Under the pieces are notes generated by a model. The model made no database searches, was not told where the DNA came from, and was given only the letters and a program-made list of their open reading frames with translations. Below are positions 35,856-45,055 of a stretch of 64,000 bases of DNA, one piece after another. Made by a program: the position numbers and the translations under genes. Within the stretch, counting starts at the first letter, position 1. Each line of letters begins with the position of its first letter. The stretch spans positions 1,786,001-1,850,000 of the forward strand of contig NZ_CP054861.1 in the NCBI RefSeq assembly GCF_013459645.1, read 5' to 3'. Origin of the DNA: Martelella sp. NC20. GTDB taxonomy: Bacteria > Pseudomonadota > Alphaproteobacteria > Rhizobiales > Rhizobiaceae.

Positions 35856-37445
35856 TTATTTCAGCGAGGATGCCAGCAGAAAGCCCGAGCCGCCGGCAAG
35901 GCCCGGACCCGGATGGGTCGAGGCGCCGATATGATAGAGACCGGGCACGTGGGTCCTGTGGTTAACGGCAGCTTTGAACGGACGCCAGAGAAAAAACTGG
36001 TCCAGCCCGCAAAACCCGCCATAGGGATCGCCGCCGACGAGGTTCATGTTGATGGCCGCAAGATCGGCGGGCGAGCAGACGCTGCGGGCGATCACATTGT
36101 TCCCGAAATCCTCGATATGGGCGGAAAGCATGGCCTCGATACGGTCGGCAAAGGCCTCGCGCAGCGCCTCCGTCCAGTTGCCGCCCGCGGGGCAATCGAT
36201 CAGGCCCGCCGCATCGCCCTTGATATGGCGGGGCGTGTCTGGAAGTTGCAGCCACAGGATCGCGCCACCGTCGGGCGCGCGGCCGGGATCAAGCACCGTC
36301 GGCTGGCCGACGCAGACGGTCGGTTCCGCCGGCAGCAGCCCGCGCTCGGCCTCGTTCGCCGAGCGCGACACCGCGTCGAGACCGTCGGTCAGATGCAGCA
36401 GCGCGACCTTGCCGAGCGCCGCGCCCGCCTTCCATTTCGGCGGCGTTTTCAGCGCGTAATGGATCTGCATGTTGCCCTTGCCGTAGCGGAAGGTTTTCAG
36501 GCCCTTTTCGACATCGGCGGGAAGCGGCTTGCCTCTGTCGTCGAGCAGGCGTCCGTAAAGCTGGCCGGGGGTGACGGAGGCGATGATGCCGCGCCCGGCC
36601 TTCATTTCCGTGCCATCGGCAAGCCGCACGCCCGTCGCCTTGCCGTCCTTGTCGAGGATGATGCCGGCGACATCGCATCCGGTGCGGATGTCGCCGCCAT
36701 GGTCGCGGATCAGGCGCTCGAAACCGAGCGTCAGGTTGCGGGCGCCGCCCTTGACGATCGGGCAGCCGGCAAGCTCGATCGCAAAGCCGATCACCTTCAG
36801 CATCTGGGCCGAATAGCTCGCCTCCGGCGACAGGCCGCAATGCAGCACCCAGGGCGCCCACAGCGCCTTTGCCTCTTCGGATGCATAGGTCGTCTCGAGA
36901 TAGCCGCGGGCGGGCGTCAGCGCTTCGCCGAACCACGCTGCAAGGCCGCGCGGTCCGCGTTTCCAGGCCTCGCGGAGCAGTTTCTTCGCCGTTGCGCCCG
37001 ACCAGAGATTGCCGCCGAGCAGCGAGAACACGAAATCGGCATCGCCCGCCATTGCCGCCATTTCGGCGTCGAAGCTCTGGCCGTCGCCGTCGGCCTTGTC
37101 GTTGAACGCATCGATATTGCGGTTGCGGTCCATTGCGTAGATGAGGTGGCTACCATCCGGCCGCAACACGCCGGTCGGCGTTTCGCTATGGCAGAATTCC
37201 ACGCCGCGCGCGGCAAGATCGTCGCCGAGGGCGGCAAAGGCCGGCGAGGTCAAAAACAGCACCATGGTGGTCGCCATCACATCGTGAAGGTAACCCGGCG
37301 CGGTCACCTCCGCGCTCATCAGGCAGCCGCCGATGGTCTCGTTGCGCTCCAGCACCAGCACGCGCTTGCCGGCCTTGCCGAGGAGAGAGGCGGCCACCAG
37401 TGCGTTGATGCCGCTGCCGATGATGATGTGATCGAAATCCGCCAA
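35856..37445 (-). CDS. Phytoene-desaturase-like FAD/NAD(P)-dependent oxidoreductase, copy 1
   Basis: 529 residues. The N-terminal dinucleotide-binding motif is HIIIGSGINALVAASLLGKAG, with the acidic end of the second strand (VLVLERNETIGG). The C-terminal FAD-binding segment is GLYHIGASTHPGPGLAGGSG. This COG1233-type amine-oxidase fold includes carotenoid desaturases and PYROXD2-like proteins, which remove hydrogens from C-C bonds. It is about the same length and layout as the protein at 38612-40195; they share the GG-x-x-x-G-x-x-x-LDQ-x-FL-x-RP block. Substrate unknown; neighbours suggest ring desaturation. Confidence 0.85.
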   Translation of the reverse strand: MADFDHIIIGSGINALVAASLLGKAGKRVLVLERNETIGGCLMSAEVTAPGYLHDVMATTMVLFLTSPAFAALGDDLAARGVEFCHSETPTGVLRPDGSHLIYAMDRNRNIDAFNDKADGDGQSFDAEMAAMAGDADFVFSLLGGNLWSGATAKKLLREAWKRGPRGLAAWFGEALTPARGYLETTYASEEAKALWAPWVLHCGLSPEASYSAQMLKVIGFAIELAGCPIVKGGARNLTLGFERLIRDHGGDIRTGCDVAGIILDKDGKATGVRLADGTEMKAGRGIIASVTPGQLYGRLLDDRGKPLPADVEKGLKTFRYGKGNMQIHYALKTPPKWKAGAALGKVALLHLTDGLDAVSRSANEAERGLLPAEPTVCVGQPTVLDPGRAPDGGAILWLQLPDTPRHIKGDAAGLIDCPAGGNWTEALREAFADRIEAMLSAHIEDFGNNVIARSVCSPADLAAINMNLVGGDPYGGFCGLDQFFLWRPFKAAVNHRTHVPGLYHIGASTHPGPGLAGGSGFLLASSLK

Positions 37446-37520
37446 GTCAGTCCCCGCTTAAAGGTCGGTTTGAACCGGCGCGGCGACACAGTGGCCGCGC
37501 CGAACGATCGGTCCGCTGCG

Positions 37521-38306
37521 TCAGGCGATCAGCGCCAGCGCGCGCACCGGCGAGCCGGTGCCCTTGACGAATTTCAGCGGTGCAGCGATCAGGATCGCGC
37601 CCTTGGCCGGGAGCTGGTCGAGGTTCGAAAGGCTCGCGAGGCCGTATTTGTTGTGCTTGTGCATCAGATTATGCGCCGGGAAGGGCGGTTCCATGCCGCC
37701 GGCGGAACCGGCATCGGTGCCGACCGTTTCCTGACCCCAGCCGATAATGCCCTTGGAAAGCAGGTACTCGATCGCCTCCGCCGTCGGGCCGGGGGAATGC
37801 GGGCCGTTGTCGTCGGCGTTGAGGAAGGTCTCCGTCGAGCCGTTGCGCTTGTACCAGTCGGTGCGCATCACCACCCAGCTTCCGGCCTCGATCTCGCCAT
37901 GCTCGGCTTCCCATTCCTTGATGCTGTCGACGGTGAGCAGGTAGTCGTGATCGGCTTCGGATTCTTTCGAGCGGTCGATGACGTTGACGGGGGCGACGAA
38001 ATTCTGCGGCTTGATCGTGTCCGTGGTGTTGTCGGGATTGTCCTTGCCGGTGATCCAGTGACACGGCGCGTCGAAATGGGTGCCGGTGTGCTCGCCGAGC
38101 TCGATCCAGTTCCACGCCCAGAACGGACCGTTCTCGTCATATTCGGAAATCTTGTGGACCTTCACATTCGGCGTGTTCTGGCCGAATTGCGGCGGCAGGT
38201 ACAGGACCGGGGTTTCCGGACCGAGCGGCGCTGTGATGTCGACAACCTTGACCGACCCCGACAGCAGGGCGGTGGCGAGGCTTCCAAGCACGGACGTGTC
38301 ATTCAT
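37521..38306 (-). CDS. Cyclase-family metal-dependent hydrolase (kynurenine formamidase-like fold)
   Basis: 261 residues of the cyclase family (PF04199). The metal-binding motif is HTGTHFDAPCHW, fitting HxGTHxDxPxH. Other family features are DITAPLGPETPV and GWGQETVGTDAGSAGG. Members hydrolyse amides, lactones or cyclic diketones (kynurenine formamidase, isatin hydrolase). Start at 38306 with GGGGAAG. It heads the minus-strand run cyclase, flavoprotein, MarR, divergent from the second flavoprotein. Confidence 0.87.
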   Translation of the reverse strand: MNDTSVLGSLATALLSGSVKVVDITAPLGPETPVLYLPPQFGQNTPNVKVHKISEYDENGPFWAWNWIELGEHTGTHFDAPCHWITGKDNPDNTTDTIKPQNFVAPVNVIDRSKESEADHDYLLTVDSIKEWEAEHGEIEAGSWVVMRTDWYKRNGSTETFLNADDNGPHSPGPTAEAIEYLLSKGIIGWGQETVGTDAGSAGGMEPPFPAHNLMHKHNKYGLASLSNLDQLPAKGAILIAAPLKFVKGTGSPVRALALIA

Positions 38307-38435
38307 GATAAACTTCCCCTTCGTCGCCCGAAACCGGTGCCGGCGCTTCGCGCGGTCTTGATCAACCGGTCTTGCTGCGGACGTTGCCGACGAGCCTATG
38401 AAAGAAAATATGATAATGCAAGGATCATGCTGATG

Positions 38436-38592
38436 CGGAGGCAATTCTTCCGGCAATGGGAGCATGCCTGTCGCAAACGGAGGCAATTGCATAAATCGTT
38501 GGCATAGTGGCAATCTTGCCGCAGGTTATTGCGGTCTGTCCGGAAAAAATGCTCTTCTGGCGCCAAGGAATTATGTATGCATATAGGTATAT
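38436..38592. promoter_or_regulatory. Divergent control region between the cyclase and flavoprotein 2 genes
   Basis: The 305-bp gap 38307-38611 holds no gene. The sequence CGGAGGCAATT occurs twice as a direct repeat, at 38436-38446 and 38478-38488, 42 bp apart (four helical turns). The palindrome TATGCATA (38576-38583) overlaps ATATAGGTATAT (38581-38592, 5-bp arms) just before the ribosome binding site of flavoprotein 2. The inverted repeat suits a MarR dimer from the adjacent gene. Assignment is inferred from position only. Confidence 0.45.
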
Positions 38593-38611
38593 CTGATCGA
38601 AGGGGACGCGG

Positions 38612-40195
38612 ATGGCGACAATGACGGTTTATGATGCGGTGATCATCGGGGCAGGCCACAACGGTCTTGCTGCGGCCGTCCATCTCACCTCGAAGGGCTG
38701 GAAGGTCTGCGTCGTCGAGGCGGCCGACGAGGCCGGCGGCGCGGTCAAGACGCAGGACCTGACCGAGCCCGGCTTTCGCCACGATTTCGGCGCGATGAAC
38801 CTGTCGATGTTTGCCGGCTCCGCCTTCTTCGCCGCCCATCGCGAGGCACTGACGGCGGCGGGGCTGGAACTGGTGCCGGCGCCGCATTGCTTTGCAAGCG
38901 TCTTCCGTGACGCAACCGCGCTCGGCGTCGGTCCCGACCTTGCCGAGACCAAAGCCGGCATCGCGGCGCTGTCGCAAAAGGACGCCGAGGCCTGGGAGCG
39001 GATGCTTGCCGATTTTTCCCGCGACGCGCTGCATATCTTCGCGCTGATGGGCGCGCCGATGCCCTCCTTCCAGACCGCAAAGGCGGTGTGGAAGGCCTGG
39101 CGGACGCTGGGCACGCAGGGGCTATACCGGCTGGCGCGCCTGCTGGTCGCAACCCCGCGTGATTTCCTCGACCGGCATTTCGAGAATGAAAAGCTCAAGG
39201 TGATGATGGCGACCTGGGGCCTGCACCTCGATTTCGCGCCGGATGTCGCGGGCGGCGCGCTGTTTCCCTATCTGGAATCGATGGCCAACCAGGCATTCGG
39301 CATGGTCATCGGCAAGGGCGGCGCCGATACCATCATTCGTGCGATGACCCAGGTGGTAAAAGACAGCGGCGGCGATATCGTGCTCGGCGAGCGGGTCGCG
39401 AACGTCGAACTGGACAAGGCCGGCAAGGCGACGGGCGTGACGCTCGCCTCAGGCCGGACGATTGCGGCCCGCAAGGCCGTGATCGCCAATGTCCATCCGA
39501 AACTGCTGTTTGCCGATCTCGTGCCTCGGAACGGGCCGAAGGGAAACCTTGCCGGCACGTTCGAGAAATTCCGCGCGGGGCCGGGCACGATGATGATCCA
39601 TCTGGCGATGGACGACCTGCCGGCGTGGTCGGCGGGGAGCGATCTGCGTGACTACGCCTATATTCATATCGCGCCGGACATGCGGATGATGTCGCGGCTT
39701 TATGCCGAGGCGATGGACGGGCTGTTGCCGGGCGAACCTGCGCTCGTCGTCGGCCAGCCCACGGCGATCGATCCCGCGCGCGCTCCCGAGGGCAAGCATG
39801 TACTGTGGGTGCAGGTGCGGGTGCTGCCGGCCGAAATCCGGGGCGATGCCGCGGGCGAGATCACCGAGACCGACTGGGACGAGGCCAAGCATGTCTATGC
39901 CGAGCGGGTGCTCGATATCATCGAGGCCCATGCGCCGGGAACCCGGGCGAAAATCCGTTCTCGCGCGGTGTTCTCGCCGCGCGATCTGGAGCGGGCGAAC
40001 CCGAACCTGATCGGCGGCGACAGCCTGTCCGGCTCGCACCATCTCGACCAGAACTTCCTGTTCCGCCCCGCCGCCGGCTATTCCCGCTACAACACGCCGG
40101 TGCCCGCGCTCTATATCTGCGGCGCGGCGACCTGGCCGGGCGCTGGAACCGGCGCCGGCTCGGGCTTCATGCTGGCGAAGATGCTGGCCGGCTGA
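38612..40195 (+). CDS. Phytoene-desaturase-like FAD/NAD(P)-dependent oxidoreductase, copy 2
   Basis: 527 residues, paralogous in layout to the protein at 35856-37445. The FAD-binding motif is AVIIGAGHNGLAAAVHLTSKG with VVEAADEAGGAV, and the C-terminal FAD segment is LYICGAATWPGAGTGAGSG. AGGGGACG precedes the ATG. It is divergent from the cyclase gene and convergent with the hydroxyquinol dioxygenase gene (10-bp gap). Two such enzymes acting in series or as a pair could introduce double bonds into a ring compound; this is inference. Confidence 0.86.
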   Translation: MATMTVYDAVIIGAGHNGLAAAVHLTSKGWKVCVVEAADEAGGAVKTQDLTEPGFRHDFGAMNLSMFAGSAFFAAHREALTAAGLELVPAPHCFASVFRDATALGVGPDLAETKAGIAALSQKDAEAWERMLADFSRDALHIFALMGAPMPSFQTAKAVWKAWRTLGTQGLYRLARLLVATPRDFLDRHFENEKLKVMMATWGLHLDFAPDVAGGALFPYLESMANQAFGMVIGKGGADTIIRAMTQVVKDSGGDIVLGERVANVELDKAGKATGVTLASGRTIAARKAVIANVHPKLLFADLVPRNGPKGNLAGTFEKFRAGPGTMMIHLAMDDLPAWSAGSDLRDYAYIHIAPDMRMMSRLYAEAMDGLLPGEPALVVGQPTAIDPARAPEGKHVLWVQVRVLPAEIRGDAAGEITETDWDEAKHVYAERVLDIIEAHAPGTRAKIRSRAVFSPRDLERANPNLIGGDSLSGSHHLDQNFLFRPAAGYSRYNTPVPALYICGAATWPGAGTGAGSGFMLAKMLAG

Positions 40196-40205
40196 GACAG
40201 GGCGG

Positions 40206-41096
40206 CTACGTCTTCAGGCGCTCCAGGATGAAATCGTGCTCTACGCGCCAGAACCAGCCTTCGCGTCCCGAGGCCGCGATCTCGCCGGCATCCTCGATCT
40301 TCCGGAACCCTGCCATCAGGCTTTCCTTCACGCCGAACACGGCGTCGGAGTTGATATAGGGGTCGTCGGGATCGAAAATGTGGGTGGTCAGCGTCTTGTA
40401 GCCGTCCGCCGACAAAATGTAGTGGAGATGGGCGGGGCGGTAGGGATGGCGTCCGAGCGCGCCCAGAAGCCTGCCCACCGGCCCGTCATCGGGGATGGCG
40501 TAATATTTCGGCCGCACCCCCCAGAACCGGTAGCGCCCGTCCGGGCCGGTGCGGAACCGGCCGCGCAGATTGAACTCCGGCTGAATGCCCTGCTGCTGGA
40601 CGTCGTAAAATCCCTCGTCATTGGCCTGCCAGACATCGATCAGCACGTTGGCGACCGGATTGCCGGAAAGATCGCGGATCGTGCCGCGCACCTCCATCTG
40701 CTCGCCCTTGCCGTCGAGGCAGATATCGGCCCCCATCTCCATCAGCGGCGCGTCGTCGACATGGAAGGGGCCGAGCACGGTCGATTCGCTGGCCCCGGAT
40801 GGTTTGCGGTTGTTGATCGCGTCGACCAGCATCGAGACGCCGAGAATGTCGGACAGGAGAATATATTCCTGTCGCCATTCATTGCAGATCTGGCCGGTCG
40901 CCGTCAGAAACCGGATCGCCTGCATCCATTCCTCTTCCGTCGGCTCGATTTCCTTGACCGCTTCATGGAGGTGGCGGGTGATCACCGCCATCACTTCGGC
41001 AAGGCGGGCGTCCTTCGCTTTCGCATTGCGGGCGATGACGACCTCGGCCGATTCCTCCTCGGTGAAATAGCCGCTTTCGGTGGTGTGCTCGTGCAT
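40206..41096 (-). CDS. Hydroxyquinol 1,2-dioxygenase (intradiol ring cleavage)
   Basis: 296-residue non-heme Fe(III) intradiol dioxygenase. The four iron ligands are visible: Y164 (EGFYDVQ), Y198 or Y199 (RPKYYAIPDDGPVG), H223 and H225 (RPAHLHYI). An N-terminal helical dimerisation domain (about 1-100) precedes the beta-sandwich catalytic domain. The adjacent maleylacetate reductase gene points to hydroxyquinol (1,2,4-trihydroxybenzene) rather than catechol as substrate, giving maleylacetate. It is the last gene of a four-gene operon. Confidence 0.93.
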   Translation of the reverse strand: MHEHTTESGYFTEEESAEVVIARNAKAKDARLAEVMAVITRHLHEAVKEIEPTEEEWMQAIRFLTATGQICNEWRQEYILLSDILGVSMLVDAINNRKPSGASESTVLGPFHVDDAPLMEMGADICLDGKGEQMEVRGTIRDLSGNPVANVLIDVWQANDEGFYDVQQQGIQPEFNLRGRFRTGPDGRYRFWGVRPKYYAIPDDGPVGRLLGALGRHPYRPAHLHYILSADGYKTLTTHIFDPDDPYINSDAVFGVKESLMAGFRKIEDAGEIAASGREGWFWRVEHDFILERLKT

Positions 41097-41108
41097 GTCT
41101 GTGGCCTT

Positions 41109-42179
41109 TCAGAATGTCTCGGGGCGATCGCCGTGAAGGGCGGCCGTCAGGATGCGGGCGATATCGTCGGTGTCGAACGCGCGCGGGTTGTCATAGCGGT
41201 CCGTGCCGGCGATCTCGGCAGCGCGGGGAATATCGGCCGCGCTGAAACCGAAATCGGCAAGCGCAAGCGGCGCGCCGGCGGCCTTGGCGAAATCCCAGAG
41301 CCCGCCGCCGAGCGGATCGCCGAAGATGTCGCTTGCCGGCTTGAGGGCTGTCTTTGCCGCCATGGCGTTGAAGCCGGCGGTATGCGGCAGCAGGATCGCG
41401 TGGGTTTCGGAATGGGGCAGGTTGAAGGAGCCGCCGAGCACATGGCAGAGCTTGTGATGCAGCCCCATCGCCGCCTGTCCGAGAACGGTGGCGCAAAGCC
41501 ATGCGCCATAGAGGGTTTCGCGTCGTCCCTCGTGATCGGCGCTGTCGGCGATGATGCGCGGCAGGCCGCGATGAAGGGCGGCAAGTCCGGCCGCCGCCAT
41601 CTGGCTGATCACCGGATTGCCGTCCGGGGCGTAGAGCGCTTCCACGGCGTGGGCCGCGGCGTTGAGCGCGGAGCTGACGGTCAGCTTTTCCGGCAGCGAC
41701 AGCGTCAGCGACACGTCGTAGATCACGGTATCGGGACGGATCGCGGGGTCGCGCCGCGTGGTCTTGTTGCCGTTCTCGGTCTCACCCAGAATGTCGGTCA
41801 TCTCGGAACCGGCATAGGTCGTGGGGATCGCCAGATGCGGCATGCCGGTGCGGATCGAGATCGCCTTGCCGAGCCCGATCGTCGATCCGCCGCCGATGGA
41901 GACCACGCAGTCGGCCCCGGTCGATTTCGCGATTTCGAGCGCCTTTGCGGTCACGTCCGTCGGCGTGTGCATCGCTGCCTCTGAGAAGCGGCCGGCGGCA
42001 AGTTCGCCGAGATCCGAGACGAGTCGGTCGGCCTCCGCGCTCTGGTGGGCGGTGGACAGCACCAGCGCTGCCCGCCCGCCGAGCTTTTCCACCTCGTCGC
42101 GTGCCCTGGAAAGCGTACCGGTGCCGAACAGCACGCGGGTCGGAATGCCCTTGAAGACGAAGTCATCGATTGTCGACAT
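41109..42179 (-). CDS. Maleylacetate reductase
   Basis: 356-residue iron-containing alcohol dehydrogenase-fold enzyme reducing maleylacetate to 3-oxoadipate with NAD(P)H. Diagnostic segments: RVLFGTGTLSRARDEVEKLG, SIGGGSTIGLGKAI, AIPTTYAGSEMTDILGETEN, the His-containing GLHHKLCHVLGGSFNLPHSE, and HAILLPHTAGFNA. The start at 42179 has AAAGAGG. It lies 12 bp before the dioxygenase gene, so the two steps are co-expressed. Confidence 0.94.
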   Translation of the reverse strand: MSTIDDFVFKGIPTRVLFGTGTLSRARDEVEKLGGRAALVLSTAHQSAEADRLVSDLGELAAGRFSEAAMHTPTDVTAKALEIAKSTGADCVVSIGGGSTIGLGKAISIRTGMPHLAIPTTYAGSEMTDILGETENGNKTTRRDPAIRPDTVIYDVSLTLSLPEKLTVSSALNAAAHAVEALYAPDGNPVISQMAAAGLAALHRGLPRIIADSADHEGRRETLYGAWLCATVLGQAAMGLHHKLCHVLGGSFNLPHSETHAILLPHTAGFNAMAAKTALKPASDIFGDPLGGGLWDFAKAAGAPLALADFGFSAADIPRAAEIAGTDRYDNPRAFDTDDIARILTAALHGDRPETF

Positions 42180-42202
42180 GTTGGCCTCTTTTTGGTGGAA
42201 GG

Positions 42203-43921
42203 TCAGGCGTAGTTCTCTGTGGCCGTCTGGCGGGTTGAAAGCAGGCCGTCGATTGCGCGCTGGGCGCGCTCCAGCGCCTCGCGGTCGGTGATGTCGCCGC
42301 GTAGCGCTGTGTGGATTTCGCGGCCGAGCACGGCCTCGATCCCGTGATATTCCGGCACGGCGGGGCGCGACCAGGTGCAGACCGAGTTGGATTTCAAAAG
42401 CCTTGCGACCACGCCCATCACGGGTGAGCTTGCGGCGGCCTCGGGATCGGCGGCGACGGAAAAGCGCGGGGCGACCGGAAAGCCTTCCGACACATGCTCC
42501 TTCATCACCTCGGGCGAACACATCCAGCTGATCGCGTCGAAGGCGAGCGCGACCCGGTCTTCATCGAGATTGGTCGGGATCATCAGGTGGAAGCCGCCGA
42601 CCGGATTGGCATGCATGCCGGCCTTGCCCTTGGGCTGTTCCAGGTAGCGCATCCGGCGCGAAACCACGGATTTGACGTGATATTCCATCAGCGCCGCATG
42701 CATCGACCAGCAATAGCCCATCACCGCCTTGCCGGTCAGCAGCGCCTCGACCCTTCGGTCCCAGTCCATTTCGAGAATGTTCGGTTCCGACACGTCGACG
42801 AGGCGGTGCATGTAGTCCAGCACCTCGAATGCCTGGTCGGTCAGCACCTGGCCGCGCAGCTTGTCGGAGACCAGATCATGCATCGGCATATGGATGCGGC
42901 GGCGCGGCAGATTGAGGCAGGCGGTGTTGCAGGAGCCGAGCAGCACCATGAAGGTGCTGGCGATCGGCATGCCTTCCGCCGCGTTCCAGGCGACGCCGTA
43001 AACGCCTTCGGACGGGCGCTGCAACGCGCGGGCGGCGTCGATCACCTGATCGAAGGTGCGGGGATAGGGATGGCCGGCGCGTTCGAAAATGTCCTGGCGG
43101 GCGAGAAACAGCTCGACCGTGGTGTAGATCGGCACGCCGTACTGGGTGCCCTGCCAGGCGCCGGAGTCCCAGACCATCGGCGAGAAATCGAGCGGCTGGA
43201 TACGGCTTCCGGCGATCAGGTCGTCAAGCGGGCGCACCAGCCCGCGATCGACGAGGTCGCCGACCCACGGCTTGTTGACGCAGATGACGTCGAATTCGGA
43301 ACTCCTGCGCGCGCCGTTTTCGATGATCCGGTCGTAAAGCTGGGGCAGCGGCAGGAGATCGACATTCTGGATCGAGCCGATATTGGCCCTGAGATCGGCC
43401 CAGGTATTGCGCAGCGCCTCGAAATAATTGTCCTTGCGGAACAGGAAGCGCAGTTCCTTGCCGCCGGAAACGTGGTGGCTCTGCAGGCGCGGCGGCGGGA
43501 TCACGACGCGGGAGAAATTGGAGCCGCCGAAATAGAACCCGTCGACATCCTCGTCGGAATTGATGGTGCCGAAGGTGCGGCCGATCGTGGCCTTGACGCT
43601 GCGGCAATAGGCCATGAAGCGCTCCTGCAGCTTCTCGCTCGGGCGAACGTAGAAGCTGCGGCCGGTGGCGGTGCGCGGATCGAGCACGATATTGCCGTCC
43701 TCGATCATCTGGCTGATATGGCGCATCGCTGTGACGAAGGGAACGCCGCCGCTTTCGGCGAGCGCGCTCTTGGTGATGTCGCGGCCGGTCAGATGGGCCT
43801 GCATCAGCGACAGCGTCAGCGCGAAAACCGGGTCGCCCCTGCTTTCGGCCACGACCGCGCTGAACGGACCGTTGAGGTCGTTCAGGAAATCGATGATACG
43901 CAGCATCTCATATTCGGTCAT
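42203..43921 (-). CDS. One-component regulator: winged helix fused to a solute-binding domain
   Basis: 572 residues, no signal peptide. Residues about 45-100 form a MarR-like winged helix (DITKSALAESGGVPFVTAMR, then MIEDGNIVLDPRTATGRSFY). From about 155 to 560 the chain is a family 1 solute-binding fold: LRFLFRKDNYFEALRNTWAD, EFDVICVNKPWVGDLVDRGL, GVPIYTTVELFLARQDIFER, GGFHLMIPTNLDED. E. coli SgrR is a precedent for DNA-binding plus binding-protein architecture, but uses another subfamily. It sits inside the hydroxyquinol operon, 23 bp before the reductase gene, and is the best candidate to bind the TACGGTATTAC sites. ATG at 43921 after GGGAGGGG. Confidence 0.85.
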   Translation of the reverse strand: MTEYEMLRIIDFLNDLNGPFSAVVAESRGDPVFALTLSLMQAHLTGRDITKSALAESGGVPFVTAMRHISQMIEDGNIVLDPRTATGRSFYVRPSEKLQERFMAYCRSVKATIGRTFGTINSDEDVDGFYFGGSNFSRVVIPPPRLQSHHVSGGKELRFLFRKDNYFEALRNTWADLRANIGSIQNVDLLPLPQLYDRIIENGARRSSEFDVICVNKPWVGDLVDRGLVRPLDDLIAGSRIQPLDFSPMVWDSGAWQGTQYGVPIYTTVELFLARQDIFERAGHPYPRTFDQVIDAARALQRPSEGVYGVAWNAAEGMPIASTFMVLLGSCNTACLNLPRRRIHMPMHDLVSDKLRGQVLTDQAFEVLDYMHRLVDVSEPNILEMDWDRRVEALLTGKAVMGYCWSMHAALMEYHVKSVVSRRMRYLEQPKGKAGMHANPVGGFHLMIPTNLDEDRVALAFDAISWMCSPEVMKEHVSEGFPVAPRFSVAADPEAAASSPVMGVVARLLKSNSVCTWSRPAVPEYHGIEAVLGREIHTALRGDITDREALERAQRAIDGLLSTRQTATENYA

Positions 43922-43962
43922 TCGACGGTCCCCTCCCAAGGACCCTCCCATGCGCTGGCGCT

Positions 43963-44844
43963 TCAGCCGGGGCGTGACGAATGGTCCCTGATCCAGTCCA
44001 CCAGCGCGAAGAAATCGCGCCCCTGCATGCCGTCCTCGGCGGCGGCCTCGTATTGCTTCAGGATCAGCGCGCTGACTTCCATATCTATATGCTCGCTGTT
44101 CGCCGCGGCAAGGATCAGCGAAAAATCCTTGACCATCTGGTCGAGCCGGAAGGCGGGGGTTGCCGCGTCGACCACCACGGTCTCCCGCTTGTAGCCGAGC
44201 AGCGGCGAACTGACCGCGCTTTTGAGGATGACATCCATCATCCGGGCGCGATCGAGGCCGCCATGTTCGCCGAGCAGGATGGCCTCGCCGAGGACGGAGG
44301 CGGATGCGCCGACAAGCGTGTTGAGCACGAGCTTCATGAACCGCGCCTCGTCCGCGGGGCCGAGATAGAAGCGCTCGTTCGAGAAATGGCTGACGAGCGG
44401 CTCGGCTTCCTTCCAGGCGCTTTCGTCACCCGAGACGAGCACGGTGAGGCCGGCGGCGGCCGCGATCGTGGTGCTGCCGGAAACCGGCGCCCGCAGATAG
44501 CGGATGCCATGATCGGCAAGCGCGCGCGCGGCCTCCTCGGAGGCTTTCGGGCTCACGGTGCTGGTGTCGATCAGGATCGCGTTCTTTGCCATTGCGGGCG
44601 CAAGCGCTGCGACCACGCTTGAAAGGGCCGCGTCGTCGGGGATCGAGGTGAAAATCACGCCGCATGCGCCGCCGACCGCCTCGATGCTCGCCGCCGCCCG
44701 CGCGCCGGCCTCTTCCATCGCCGCGATGTTTTCGGCCCGGGCGTCGAACACGGTCACGCCGACGCCGGCGTCCAGAAGATGACCCGCCATCGGCGCGCCC
44801 ATTTTTCCGACGCCGATCCAGCCGACCGCTTTTGTGGCAGACAT
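43963..44844 (-). CDS. Beta-hydroxyacid dehydrogenase (3-hydroxyisobutyrate dehydrogenase-like)
   Basis: 293-residue NAD(P)-dependent enzyme: Rossmann GWIGVGKMGAPMAGHLLDAG at the N terminus, the substrate-binding APVSGSTTIAAAAG segment, and the catalytic lysine in ADEARFMKLVLNTLVG. The family oxidises 3-hydroxy acids or reduces semialdehydes (3-hydroxyisobutyrate, tartronate semialdehyde). It is the first gene of the operon with the regulator, maleylacetate reductase and hydroxyquinol dioxygenase, so it probably acts upstream of the aromatic intermediate. Confidence 0.9.
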   Translation of the reverse strand: MSATKAVGWIGVGKMGAPMAGHLLDAGVGVTVFDARAENIAAMEEAGARAAASIEAVGGACGVIFTSIPDDAALSSVVAALAPAMAKNAILIDTSTVSPKASEEAARALADHGIRYLRAPVSGSTTIAAAAGLTVLVSGDESAWKEAEPLVSHFSNERFYLGPADEARFMKLVLNTLVGASASVLGEAILLGEHGGLDRARMMDVILKSAVSSPLLGYKRETVVVDAATPAFRLDQMVKDFSLILAAANSEHIDMEVSALILKQYEAAAEDGMQGRDFFALVDWIRDHSSRPG

Positions 44845-44995
44845 AACTACCTCCCTCGATTCCGTTTTCGTGAAACTACGGCCACGGCTTTGGCCTTGGG
44901 CGCGCAGTTTCGACCAATCTGGAAAAATTTCATCGCGGGCGCGGCAAAACTTGCGCTGAACTGTTCCGGATCGGGGCTTTCGCGTCGTATCATAA

Positions 44996-45006
44996 TACGG
45001 TATTAC
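44996..45006. promoter_or_regulatory. Candidate operator TACGGTATTAC, divergent promoter region
   Basis: The motif lies inside TAATACGGTATTA, a perfect palindrome with 6-bp arms around one G (44994-45006 in extent). The region is the 211-bp gap between the divergent dehydrogenase (minus) and SDR (plus) genes. On the minus strand it overlaps TATTAT, a good -10 element. The same 11 bases occur reversed at 45907-45917 before the binding-protein gene. The binder is most likely the fusion regulator at 42203-43921 (inference). Confidence 0.6.
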
Positions 45007-45055
45007 ACGAATATCATGCGCGGAGGCGCTACAAAATCAATCGGGAGGAGAATTT

